Assembly (NCBI GenBank): GCA_945643635.1
Contig: CALZFC010000078.1
Span: 853,501-917,500, forward strand
Length of the DNA: 64,000 nt
Source of the DNA: Allodiplogaster sudhausi
Lineage: Eukaryota > Nematoda > Chromadorea > Rhabditida > Diplogasteridae
Direction: 5' to 3'
In this document: one piece after another, positions 51,474 to 62,599 of the stretch
How the letters are laid out: each line of letters opens with the position of its first letter
Position numbering within the stretch: the stretch's first letter is position 1
The notes under the pieces: model-generated
What the model was told of the DNA's origin: nothing
Seen by the model: only the letters and a program-made list of their open reading frames with translations
Databases searched by the model: none
Made by a program: the position numbers and the translations under genes

Positions 51474-54206
51474 AGAGGGCACCCACGTGGAGACTGTCGC
51501 TCGCCGTGCCATCAAGCATTGGAGTGACAACACGTGCATTAACTTTTACGAGAGTTCGACTGCATCACAAAAAGTTCTTTGTTTCTTCCTATGCCTTGCT
51601 ATTCCTGATTATGATAGAGAGAGACTACTGAGCTGCTGCTCCTCAGGTGAGAATCACGAGGAACACGGGCTGCTGGTCATATGTCGGCCGGACAACCCTC
51701 AACGCGACGCAGAACTTGTCTCTCGGCGAGCATGTCAGAGAGAGAGAGAGAGTGGAGAGCGTTAAAGTATCGCTTTTCCGAACTATTTTCTCTCTTCCAC
51801 ACGCACTATTTCCACGCGCTCTCGCGTGCTCGCTCAAAGTATGCATGTCGAGTACTTTCTTACAATTAGCACCTAGAGAAGGTAGAGAGAAAGAGAGAGA
51901 GATAATGGGAAGAAGAGAGAAAAGGAGGGCGAAAAAAAATTTTCTTCTGATATGCACGTATGTACATTCGCTGGAGGAGCGGTTTCTTTAGTAGTGGTGA
52001 GAGAGAGAGAGATAGAAAGAGAGAGAGAGAGAGAAAGAGAGAGAAAGGGAGAGAGAGATTTCTATTCTTCCACTCACAATCAGGTCGGCATCGCCATGCA
52101 CGAGATCGGACACGCTCTCGGCTTCTTCCATGAGCAGGCGAGACACGACAGAGACTACTACGTGCACATCCAGTCGCAGAACATTCAGGCTGGTCATCGA
52201 GACTCTCTTTCTCTCTCTCTCCCGTCTCATCGCACTCTCTTTCTCTCGCTATCTCTCGTCCCATCGTACTCTCTCTCCCTCCCTTTCTCGTCTCATCACA
52301 CTCTCTTGCTCTCTCTCTCTCTCTCTCTTTCGCCTCATCGCACTCTCTTTCTCTCTCTCTCCCTCTCTCTCTCCCTCTCTCTCTCGTCTCATCGCACTCT
52401 CTTTCTCCCTTTCTTTTTATCTTTCTCTCTTTCTCTCTCTGTTTCTCTTTCCCTCTTTCGCTATCACCTCCCCCTCATTCTCAGATCTTACGGACTCCAC
52501 ATTGTAGAGTGGCGCTAGCAGCCAGTTCGACAAGCAGACGACCGCCACCAACTACAACTACGACCGAGTCTACGACTACGGAAGTGTGATGCAGTACAAG
52601 GGAGCGGCGTACGTTCTTCTTACATATTGAATTGAATTCAATTTATTACGGTATCATGTGGTAAACAATTAAATAATACTAATAGCAATGGTAACATGCA
52701 TTCTATACGTATTTTCCGGCTGTCATTTCAGGAATAATTATATGTTTTGACTCCACTCAATGTTGACATTGTCAAAGGGAAACGTAATTCGGGAAACAAA
52801 CCTGGCCTGAAAAAAAGAAAATGTTTTTTTAAGGTTCTTTTCGAACGGCTCGCCCACGATGGTGGCCGCGCGGATTCGCAGCAGCAAGAGACGCTCGGCT
52901 CGTACATTCTCTCCTTCCGACACATTGTGGAGATGAACGACCACTACGGATGCAGATGTCAGTTCATAACTTCAGTCTCAACCATACGAAAGAGTCTAGA
53001 GAGTGCAGAAAGAAGTGGCTCTGGCTTTAGCTCACTGCAACGGCTACAGCACGAAATGCTACTACGACGGCTTCCCGCACCCGCGCAACTGCAGCTCTTG
53101 CCTCTGCCGACTCGGCTTCGGTGGCAGCGACTGCTCGCAAAGAGTAAGAGAAGAGTTGGCGACCAATCATCATCTGCCCTTTTTCGCTGCTCGGAAGTGC
53201 CTTTATATTTTGTTTATCATTGGGTCGTCATATAGTTTACAGATGGATGTAGAAAAACAATTAACAATAAACAACACGAGACTACAAAACGGATTGCAGC
53301 CTGCCGGGTGTGGCCAGACCTTCTCGGCCACCACGAGCGGCGGCTCCTTCTCTGGCACCGTCGGAGACACTTCCACCACAATCTACGATGACTTTGCCTA
53401 CTGCATCTACTGGATTTATGTATGTCAGCTGCAAATATGTACATAATACTGATCTCGTATTTACAGAGGGGAAACATAGTAAATTCCTGCTAATGCTCGA
53501 TTGATAATTGTTAAAGAAGGGCGATCACCGAAAAATTATGTGATATTTCAATTTGCCGCGGCCCTTCTCACTCTAATTCGCGCATGCTATTTTCACGCAG
53601 CCGGTTTGTGATAGATCCCCGTGTATTCCATCAAAAACACATTGGCCCGATAAGCGCGAATAAAAGGTTTGTGCGACACGAGAAATAGCACGCGAGAATG
53701 AGAGTGAGGAATCACAGGGCAGACGCGGCAATTCGAACCTGCATTAAATATTTTTCGATGATCGCCCTCCTTTAACACCAAGATTAAGCTTGAAATCCAA
53801 GATTAGGCGCCAGCAGGGATGCGAGTGAAAGCGACGTTGTCAATCTTGAAAACGACGCACTGCGTGGGCGGTTGCACTTACGGAGGAATCGAGTTCAAGC
53901 AGCAGCCATCGCTCACTGGGCCAAGGCGAGTTTCCATCTCACATAAAATCATCAGTCTGGGCCTTTTTTCTTTTTGGTCTATAGAAGTGAATCCATCGGT
54001 CATTCATCTCAATACCCCGAAGCTAGGGGATTAATGATGCTTCTGTTGTTTGGAACGTAAAACCGGCCCCCGACTCGTTTACATACAGATTCTGCTGTGA
54101 CACGGACGTCAACAAAGTGATCTACTCCAATTCGAATGTAATGCCAATCATAGTCTACCATCGCTATCATTATCTCCAGTTCGGCGTGACCTATGTCGCG
54201 TTTTAG
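50323..54206 (+). CDS. Astacin (M12A) metalloprotease with EGF-like and CUB domains, protease 2
   Basis: Paralog of protease 1. Exon 1 (50323-50388) encodes only a signal peptide [20 protein letters not shown]. Then come 50687-50818, 50964-51097 (propeptide with FYGGD aspartate switch; GC donor), 51160-51299, 51476-51573 (WSDNTCINF), 51647-51733 (GCWSYVG), 52084-about 52190 (zinc site [19 protein letters not shown]), about 52510-52610 (YDYGSVMQY, with Gln where the family usually has His), 52832-52960, an EGF-like exon near 53025-53142 (six Cys), and CUB exons near 53297-53420, 53810-53927 and 54090-54206 (ending TYVAF, TAG). In the exon at 52832 the frame [11 protein letters not shown] cannot reach the family-typical [20 protein letters not shown] without a shift inside GGCCGCGCGG. 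It is either a sequencing slip or a broken gene. Confidence 0.75.
52200..52470 (+). repeat. CT-rich repeat with TCATCGCACTCTCT motif in astacin 2 intron
   Basis: A CT-rich stretch in which TCTCATCGCACTCTCTTTCTC recurs about every 40-70 bp, a higher-order repeat within the simple-sequence tract. Confidence 0.8.
53519..53780. mobile_element. Interspersed repeat with inverted ends in astacin 2 CUB intron
   Basis: Ends are inverted: GTTAAAGAAGGGCGATCACC on the left and, reading inward from the right, GTTAAAGGAGGGCGATCATC. It is partly shared with 3920-4105. Internal inverted words GCATGCTATTT and AAATAGCACGCG allow folding. No coding capacity; a non-autonomous DNA element is the likeliest class. 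Confidence 0.6.
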
Positions 54207-54589
54207 CAGAATTTTAAGATGAAGTGCATACATTCTGGCTCATAAATCATATTTGCCCCGCATAGAACAACATGAGAGAACCGACTGATTACAATGGCAA
54301 TTTGCCGGAACACCAAGAAAAAAATTGTCCATAAAATTCTAGCAGCTCGCATTTATGGATCGGGAGGTGCAGGCGGTGGATGAGTGATGGGGAGAAAGAA
54401 CAGAGCAGAGAGATGGCGGCTTTCGAGACCAAGGAATGAGGAGTTGAGCCATCCTTCTTATCAGAACTCGAGGAGACTTCGAAGACGATTGCGGCGTCCT
54501 GAGGCCACAATGAATGAATACTATAACGATAAGAAGGAAAGAAGTAGCATAACCAGACAAGATAAGAGATAAAGATCAAGAAATAAAGA

Positions 54590-55820
54590 CGAGCCCCTGC
54601 GCCTCTTCGGGTCGGCAGAGAGCATCTCGTCTGCAATGGCCGCTGCCTCCGCTGCCATCGCGTTCGCCTTTCCAATGTCATTCATATCATTATTTTAGAA
54701 ATAAAGAATGATATATTTTTTATATAATTTAATTTTGAGATATATAAAATAAAACAATCATAGAATATGTAAAATATATTGAACAGAAATGAAAAGAAGC
54801 ATGAACCATGAAGTAAAAAGAGTCGTCCTCCGCAGAATCCGCTCTCTCCACCGAAACCTCGCGGAAACGCTCGAGTTGCCGGAAAAGACTGCGGAGGCTT
54901 TTGCACTGCTCGTAATCGCCTAAATACTGGACGATAGAGAGAGAGAGAGAGCGAGAGAGTTAGAGTGGGAAATATAGATTGTGATTGAGAGAGAGAGAGA
55001 CAGAGAAAGGGAGCGAAAGTGTGCAAGATAAAGAAGAAATTGGATGTGGATGGCCGATTCCGTTTCCAACCGTCCACGAAGAAGCTGAACTCGTGAATGA
55101 GCGGGTCGAAGTGTGTCCGGATGATAATCTTCTCGTTCCTCACAAGAACATTCATAAGTAGCATACATATGTACATGGACGACAATTTACGTCCTTTATT
55201 ATATTAATCAATCACCTTTTTTATCATTTTGAATTAAATGTAGGCAATGGAAAAATGGATTCTGAATTCTCACTTGTATTCTGGCCAGCGGGCGAGTCGC
55301 CAGAGAGTGAAGCGGATTGCTTGGACTTCCGGAGTCAGTAGCGCCTCAAAGCACATTTTGATAATTGTTTACCATATTTTAACAGTAACACATTTGGGTG
55401 AGTTAAACGTATATACATACATACACGTGAACGGAGGAGTACCTGATAAGGGCGAGACTGATTGTGAGCAGAGGGCAGAAGGGGGAAGCAGAGATTCAGG
55501 GGGTGATCGTCTTCCACGAACACGCCGATTCCCATTCCAGCATTCTCTCGCTCACAACGAACGCCATCGGTGTAGATCTGAGAGAAATGGAGATAGCGGG
55601 AAAGAGAGATAGGAAGGCTGAGAATGAGATTGAAAGAGAGTGAGAGAGACAGAGAAAGAGAGAAAGCCAGAGCCAGGATGTTGCTGATATATGTACTGAC
55701 AATGAGATGTCCTGGGATAGAGTCGGGATCCCCGAGGGAGTTCGAGTAGTTGCGAGAGGGGGCGGTGAAGAGCCGGTGACAGCTTCCTTTCCCTGCCAAC
55801 CGCGCAAGACGAGTAATCAT
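54590..55820 (-). CDS. RNase H1-like protein with mitochondrial-type leader
   Basis: Exons: 55820-55701 (MITRLARLAGKGSCHRLFTA, Arg-rich without acidic residues for about 30 residues, a mitochondrial presequence pattern), 55577-55443 (IYTDGVRCERENAGMGIGVF, then HPLNL), 55344-55274 (LTPEVQAIRFTLWRLARW), 55138-55071 (KNEKIIIRTHFDPLIHEFSF), 54919-about 54835 (DYEQCKSLRSLFRQLERFRE) and about 54687-54550 (GKANAMAAEAAAI onward). The order matches RNase H1, which cuts RNA in RNA-DNA hybrids. Of the catalytic carboxylates, the YTDG Asp and probably a Glu remain, but the TDS Asp is His (RTHFD) and the late AD motif is AN. The last two splice joins are uncertain. It may be a non-catalytic paralog or a decaying gene. 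Confidence 0.5.
54944..55020 (-). repeat. GA/CT-rich tract in RNase H1-like intron
   Basis: GAGAGA-rich simple sequence between exons 4 and 5; another lies at about 55615-55665 between exons 1 and 2. Confidence 0.85.
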
Positions 55821-57881
55821 GATAGGAATGAATGGACTCGTGATAAATAAAACGATGACGGGGAATTAATTGACTTTGGTTGAACAAATTTTTGGCATTG
55901 AATAACTTATACACAACCTCCAATTTCAGTTTTCAAACTGCATTTTTGCTAGGATTAATCATTTCTCAAATCAATATCAGAAAATATCATAATTTTCTGT
56001 GCAATTTTCACATTCCATGCTTTCAGCTTTTTTGATATTATTTATATAATATAAAAAAATCTAGTAAACCCAATTTACTCGATTTTGGCGTACATACATT
56101 TTATTTTTTAGGTTGAATCCGTCTATTTTCACAGACTTCTTTAAATCTTTTAATTATCTTGAAGGAATCATCAAAATGTTGATTAGATAAATCGCAGTGG
56201 ACAATTCCACTTTGGACTGTGCACTTTGCCTTGGACGATTTTTTACCGGTGATTAGAAAAGCAACTTTATTACCCACAAAAAATTTACATACGAATGGGT
56301 CATTTAATGCTCTTTGTGTGATGCAAAATGATATTTTTATAGAAAATAAACGGCTAATAAAGGAGATTCCAGGAAGAATTTCACCAATTTTCCCTTTGCT
56401 CCGAACTGCGAACGATTACAACTATCCATTCAGCTCAACGCATTTAGTCGAAATAGCAAGGAGGGTGTTGAGAGGGGAAAGTAAGGGTGATGATGGAAGC
56501 GTAGTCTAGCGACCGAGTTAGACCGATGGGACGACACGGCGGATCTCCTTGAGCTTGCTCTGCAAAAATAGTGTTTAATTATTGAATTTTACAGTCCTGC
56601 ACGTTGCATACAAAATCTTGATTGTGAAAGTACCTCACAATCAGTGCCGTTGCCGACACGAGGAAACTATAACTTATGCTATAACTTATGCTAACTTTCA
56701 ATTCAGATCCGGAATCAAAAACACTTCTTCAGACGGAAAAGTTCATGGTAAAACTAAAAAAAAAGAAAAGGCAGATTTCAAATTTAATCGAGTTTAAATT
56801 AATTTTTAAATTCGCGCCTTTTTGCCTGACACAGGCGCGAGGGAGCAAACAAAGACAGGCGTCAAGAATAGTCAGGAAAATTCAGTCTAATTACGATTGA
56901 GTTTCGTGTTTCGCGAAGGCGCCACTGATGATTTATAAGACTCAAATTATCATCGCTCTCTTCATCCTTTGCAAGGAGAATTGCCTTTTTTTTTACACCA
57001 AATGCACAATTTATGACATAAGATGATGTGGCCTTTCTGAAGTGAAAACTTTCTTCTTTATGCCTTCTGAAATCTCACTAACATATTTCTCCTTTCGAAT
57101 GGAATCTTTTCACATGATGGTACACTCACTAGCAATTCGAACAAAGTTTCCATTGACAAATTGGGATTTGGCAAATATGAACAGCGTGTCCGTCTCTCGA
57201 AATCACATGCTATTTTCTGCGTCTGGCTAAAAGGCTTTGAGTTATTGATTTACTTTAAATGGATATCACACATCTAATCCTTGCAGCAGCTCTTTACCAC
57301 TTGCGAGTAAGTTCTCTTCTTCCGATTCGAAATCGAGGTGGTAGCTCTTGGCAGTATTTGTTTGGTATTCAGTCCTCCTCCATAGAGCTCATCTGTGCGA
57401 TATCTCATTGTGGCAGAGATTTCTCAAAACCGATATTAAATCAAACATTCCTCCCTATTTGTCGATTTAATGCGTTGAATTGCTTGGCGCTTAAAGGAAA
57501 AGTGTGACGGTCGTCCTTTCGAAACGAAAAATAAGTCGATTTGAGAAAGCATAAAAAAGTAATAGGTTTTCACTGCGCCACATACCACTTCATCTGCCAC
57601 TTCATCATTCAATCTGTCGAAAGTTTGAAATCTGTTCGGAACAATCTCGTTCGCAACATCGGCGTTGTTGTCACAAGCTGAGAACAAGCTGATATATCAC
57701 ATTCGAAAGAACATAAATGTGTAGTGGGCAGGCCCACTCTAGAAACCCTGCGCCCACTCGTTCCAATATGTAGTTCCATTGTATAGCGCCCCATTGTAGT
57801 TTAGTGGTTGTTTCTGAAAATGCCTAGTGTCTTTTAAGGTTTCATTATGTCACGTAGCACTTGTCATTGTTGGTGGTTGTG
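55821..57881. other. AT-rich spacer
   Basis: Mostly unstructured. It includes a possible terminal exon at 56518-56560 (minus: TTTGCAG acceptor, SKLKEIRRVVPSV, TAA) with no partner, and a relative of 1160-1275 at about 57550-57690. Otherwise I see nothing supportable. Confidence 0.4.
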
Positions 57882-58798
57882 CTAGGCATTTTCTAGTGGG
57901 CGGCCGTTGCCGCCTTCCATTCCACTCAGGATTCCAGTGCCTCGTTTGTGATCGAATTGCTGAAAGAGAAAGAGAGAAAGAGAAATGGTTAAGAGAAAAA
58001 GAGGGAGAAATGCTAGAAAAAAGAGAAGGAGAGAGAGAAAGAGAGAGAGTGATTAACGAGAAACTGATGCAGTTCGGTGGTGGTGTGACCGGACGGGCCA
58101 AAGGTGACCAATTGAGGAATTGCAGAAGAGCGGTTCGAACAACGCTAAAAGCGAAAGTTAGAGAACGATAGGGAGGGAGGAAAAGAGAATGAGAAAAAAG
58201 AAAGTGAGAAAGAGAGAGAGAGAGAGAAAGAGAAAGAGAAAGAAAGAGAGCCGAAGATCGAACGGGGCGGTAGATCACTCGTCGACCGTGCACGAAGCAG
58301 TCGTCGATGGCCCTCGGGCCTTCATCAGGGAACTCGAACGGCTGCAAGCACAAGAGCCACTTATCGTTTGTTTCTATCCACAAATGAAAGTGAGGAGGGC
58401 TCTTCTCAAAGGAACGCAACTGTCAAAGACGCTTACTTCCTTTAACATTCCGCTGGTCAACACCACCGGGCGAGGGTAACCGGGAAGCGCGTTCACTTCG
58501 CACGCTTTGTCACGGTCATCAAAGAAGACCACCGTCTTGATATATGGCTCGTCGGGCCTGGAGAGAAAGAAAGAGAGAGAGAGACAGGGAGATAAAGAAA
58601 GAGAGTGAGAAGGAGAGACAGGGAGAAAAAGAAAGAGAAAGCGGGAGAGAAAGAAAGAGAGAAAAGGAGTGGAAGAGGCAGATAGACCGATGAAAAGAGA
58701 GAGAGAAAGAGAAAGAGAGCTTCTATTAACACTGCGGAAGGTCCGCGCAGGAACCTTAATGCATGTGCACTATCCCGAGATGAGAAGAGCCGGCACAT
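57882..58798 (-). CDS. Unrecognised small gene, 5 exons, about 130 aa
   Basis: Minus-strand exons 58798-58755 (MCRLFSSRDSAHAL), 58557-58437 (PYIKTVVFFDDRDKACEVNA then GYPRPVVLTSGMLKE), 58341-58279 (PFEFPDEGPRAIDDCFVHGR), 58144-58058 (IPQLVTFGPSGHTTTELHQF) and 57959-57882 (DHKRGTGILSGMEGGNGRPL, ENA, TAG). All joins keep phase and use GT-AG. Introns carry GA/CT tracts. I recognise no domain: the beta-strand-like TVVFFDD and PRPVVLTSG suggest a small alpha/beta fold, but no function can be given. The first exon is the least certain. Confidence 0.45.
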
Positions 58799-60602
58799 GC
58801 CAATCGGAGAGTATAGAGAGAAAAGTCGGTACTATTAAACTATTCTTATCCAGCGGTAAAAAATTTGGAAATAGTTTTTCCCGCTAAAATTCACCTCAGG
58901 GAACACGAATACCATATTGATTTCTGGTCATGATTTCATTTTCTTGAGTTACTTTTTCTGTATTGTAAATGGCCTTTCTGCTCCAAACTACGTGTAAATC
59001 GTGAATAAGCAACATGAACAGTAAATTTGTATTCTTCTTCGAAAGCAACACAAGGACATGATTTAAATTAAAAGCAACATAAGGACTTGATATTCCTCTT
59101 CCCCTCATCATAAAACCCCTGGCAATGAGGTGAATTTCAGCAAACAAAACTTTTTTTTTAATCGGGCTCTTTATGGAAATAGCTTAAGAGAGCCTCTCTG
59201 TAATGATCAAGGAGCGTCTGCCCTGAGGAATTTTTGTTTTCTTTCACCTTGAAAACTTTATGAGGGATGCATCCCTTGTTCATAACGAAGTCTAGGCGGT
59301 CAGAAAGTTTAAAAAATTTTTTTTCACTTAGATATAAGTCGTAATGTTCATAACATTTGGATGACCATATCTAACGTTATACTTAATATTTCTCAATATT
59401 CTTTTCACTGTTCGAGTCCTTGTCGAAAACTACACAAAAAAGTCCTATATGACCATATTCGAAAAATTAAAATTTTTATAACTTTTGGTCAATTGAATTT
59501 TTTTAAATGTCGTTTTCAGGCAATAACTTTTTTTATTATTAAGACTTGCAGAAAACTGAATCTTCCATAAGAAAGAGGAGAAAAACTTAAACATAATATG
59601 TGTCTACGAGGAAAAATCTCCGATACATTTTTTGGGTATCTGCATTTGAATATGGGTTTCTGAGCAAATTTCGGCTTTGGCTGCAAACCATAATTTCTTT
59701 CAAACTTCATCAATTTTAAACGCAATAGTCCATTCGATGTAATTTTTTATCCTCTTTAAAATAATATATACTTTATTTGCAAAAGAAATTAGTCTAAAGG
59801 CCTAAAATTGACTTTTTGTGTTTTTGGCCTATTACTGGTGTTAAAATACTCGTTCTTTGGACCATTAATGGGTCATATAGACCGACTTTCCACATAATAT
59901 TTACTTTACAAGAAAGAGCAGTTAAAACTGAGTCGGATACAGCTTTTTCATCAAACTCTGAGGATACATTTTTTGGGAATACGTATTTGAATGCTGACTG
60001 TTGAAGGCGATATTGCTGAATATTTTTTAGCAAATATTTAAAATTAGTTCTTTTGAAATATCTAGCACCCAATAATGGCTATTCCCGAATTCTTTGCAGT
60101 TCTTTCATGATCTACCACTCAAAAGTACTCAAAATGTCAAGAAATTTCATTTTTACGAGCCAAGATGGCGAAATAAATGTACGAAAACTCCTTCAAAGCC
60201 AACTATCAGGTCATTTGTGAGCCGGATTGCCAGAAAGGTCATAACCATTCCAAAGAGCAGAGACTTTTACATAATATATCCACCGATGAAAGAGCAAAAC
60301 CTGTACATGTTTCAGAAATCTTGAAATTTCGAAAAAAATCGACTACAGGATTCGACTATTTTGAGCTGTTCTGCGAAAGCTGGTAAAAATGGAAACTATG
60401 TTCGGAAAACTCTACAATAATGTTTGTTGAGACGAGAAACATGAATTTGATGTTCATTTTCTACTTTTGAGTACCATCCATGGTACGCTTGATCGAAATG
60501 AAATTTTTTTGCATTTTATATTTCATTCTTCTGGCAAAAGTGAGTTACGTTGAAACTGCTTGAATATTGACTAATTAATATAAACAATATTATTGATTAA
60601 TT
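58799..60602. other. AT-rich spacer
   Basis: Short frames exist on both strands, and two stretches (about 59610-59665 and 59950-60000) share ATACATTTTTTGGG(T/A)AT and ATTTGAAT words, hinting at an old internal duplication. No gene is recognised. Confidence 0.4.
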
Positions 60603-60632
60603 AATAAAAATGTTAATGTCTCATTTCTGCAG

Positions 60633-60858
60633 TACTACCGCCAGCTATACGGCGGCGAGTTCGAGCGCGCGCAGCGGATTGTGAACGATGCGGAGGCAAT
60701 CGACAAGGTGAAGACGGCCACCAGAAGGAGAAGGCCGAGTGAGGAGGGGGAGGGAGGGCGAGTTGGCTGTGTGCCAAAAACCTCGGCATCCCGAACCCCA
60801 TTCGAATTCGACCTCCGAATAAAGCAGCGCTGTGTTGCATTGAACTGTGATTCTTGTT
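60633..60858 (+). CDS. Terminal exon of an unrecognised gene
   Basis: After a TTTCTGCAG acceptor at about 60632 the plus strand reads YYRQLYGGEFERAQRIVNDA, EAIDKVKTATRRRRPSEEGE and onwards to TGA near 60849-60858. GC-rich codon use contrasts with the AT-rich surroundings. AATAAA at about 60819 precedes the stop, so the true end may be earlier. No upstream exon was identified, and the family is unknown. Confidence 0.35.
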
Positions 60859-61034
60859 GAAGAATAACAATCTTTTGCATCTTTATTGATTGAGGTTAAA
60901 GACGTTGAAAATATGTAAAGGTTTCCTAGTACTTCCTACTGTTTATTTATGTTGTGGTTCTTTAACAAGATGCAAATGAAAAAAATGATGAAAAAGAAAG
61001 GAAAAATGTCATATATACATAAAAAGTTGGTGAC

Positions 61035-62325
61035 TATATGACGCGATTTGCGAGAGAATCAAAATGGCCGGGGACCCGGCAAAATTAGATTTTGCTCAAA
61101 AGCTCTTTATAGGTACTTTTTAACACGGCGAAACGATTGGAATGGGTCCGGGAGTCTGAAATCGAAATTTTGGCGAGCTGTGCGAGGTTTAAAATTCGAG
61201 AGCCCGATGAAACTTGCAGAGAAGGTCGCACATTCGCGTTTGTTGTTTCGCACACAACAAAGTATTATTCGTGAAAATTTTGTCATAAATAGACAAGATG
61301 TTGCTTTACAAAACTAATAAAGTAGAATTTGAAAATATTCACTTTTATGGTCTCAGCGGTCTCTAGAATTTGGAGAGGCGCCATTCTCTTATATGGAAAA
61401 ATGTCACGGGTTTTCTATCTTAAAATGTAGAGCAAAAAATTATCATTCCCAATGAGCTATAGTATGCCAGGTCTTTTATGTGTCCCAGTCATAAAACTGT
61501 TGAAATACGCGCGGTTCAGTGCCTGTGCATCGGCATGCCCTTTGTTTAGGCGTTACCAACGCCGAAAGTGAAACAAAAGCGATATACCAAAGAAAGTAGT
61601 CTAGGGAATTTATGTAGGTTTTTATGTAACTGTTTAAATAAAATTTAAAAGCAAAACAAATTTGTTAATTGCCGGGCAAAACATTCCGCTCGCCCGGGGC
61701 ATCGAACCCCGGACGTTTGTATTGCGACTCCAACTCGTTCGCACTACACTAAATCATACTTCCCGATCTAAGTCTATACTTTTCTTCTTACTTTGCTCGG
61801 TGCATAGGTCAAAGAAACGCTGAACCCGCGGATTTCAACAGTTTTATGATTAAGAAACATAAAAAACCTCGTCGATATCTGGCATACTATAGCTCATTGG
61901 GAAGATAATTCTTTGCTCTACAATTTAAGATAGAAAACCCATGACATTTTACCATATAAAAGAATGGCGCCTCTCCAAAGTCTGAAGGCCACTGAGACCA
62001 CAAAAGTAAATATTTTTAAATTCTACTTCAGTAGCTTTGTAAAGCAATATCTTGTCTATTTATGACAAAATTTTCACGAATATTGCTTTATTGTGTGCGA
62101 AACAGCGAACGCGAATGTGCGACCATCTCTGCAAGTTTCATCGGTCTCTCGAATTTTAAACCTCGCACAACTCGCCAAAATGGCGATTTCAGACTCCCGG
62201 ACATATTCCAATCGTTTCGCCGTGTTAAAAAGTACCTATAAAGAGCTTTTGAGCGAAATCTAATTTGGCCGGGTCCCCGGCTCTTTGGCTTCCTTACGAT
62301 TCTCTCGCAAATCGCGTCATATGTA
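61035..62325. mobile_element. Foldback element with about 450-bp inverted arms
   Basis: The outer ends are inverted: TGACGCGATTTGCGAGAGAATC on the left and its complement on the right. The arms (about 61037-61480 and 61870-62320) match throughout, with scattered differences, including GGGGACCCGGC, GCTCTTTATAGGTACTTTTT and CATACTATAGCTCATTGGGAA. The loop (about 61490-61860) is unrelated to the arms. It sits beside TATA/TATG, so a TA target is possible. It has no transposase, hence is non-autonomous. Confidence 0.85.
61686..61760 (-). repeat. tRNA-derived segment in the foldback loop
   Basis: The minus strand reads AGTGTAGTGCGAACGAGTTGG (A-box-like) and CCGGGGTTCGATGCCCCGG (T-arm with B box GGTTCGATGCC) at about tRNA spacing. 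No acceptor stem closes, so it is a SINE head or tRNA pseudogene carried in the loop. Confidence 0.55.
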
Positions 62326-62339
62326 TATGAGGCTATATA

Positions 62340-62420
62340 AGCAAGTCTCTCGTTCACTATCCCTCTCATTCTCTCTCAATCTCTCTCTTTCTCTTTCTTT
62401 CTCTCTCTCTCTCTCTTGCC
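62340..62420 (+). repeat. CT-rich simple repeat
   Basis: TCTCTCTT-type tract directly outside the right arm of the foldback element. Confidence 0.85.
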
Positions 62421-62487
62421 CTTAAAGCGTACTTCTCACAGCAGAGCTAATCGCATAAAACAATAAGTGCAAAACCTACGTCTCTAT

Positions 62488-62556
62488 AAGGGACCGAACC
62501 ACAGAGCACGAATTCTACAGGTCGAATCGCAACCAATACACCACTGCAACACTTGT
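62488..62556 (-). repeat. tRNA-derived sequence
   Basis: The minus strand reads AGTGGTGTATTGGTTGCGA (A-box-like) and then GTGGTTCGGTCCC (B-box-like) after about 35 bases. Acceptor strands do not pair; probably a SINE head. Confidence 0.35.
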
Positions 62557-62599
62557 TAACGACAGCCGGGGGATGCAGACATTTATCATTTTCAATATC

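Noticed and set aside
59361..60386. Short AT-rich frames as a gene
   Set aside because: No splice-consistent set, biased towards Phe/Lys/Ile, and no family resemblance.
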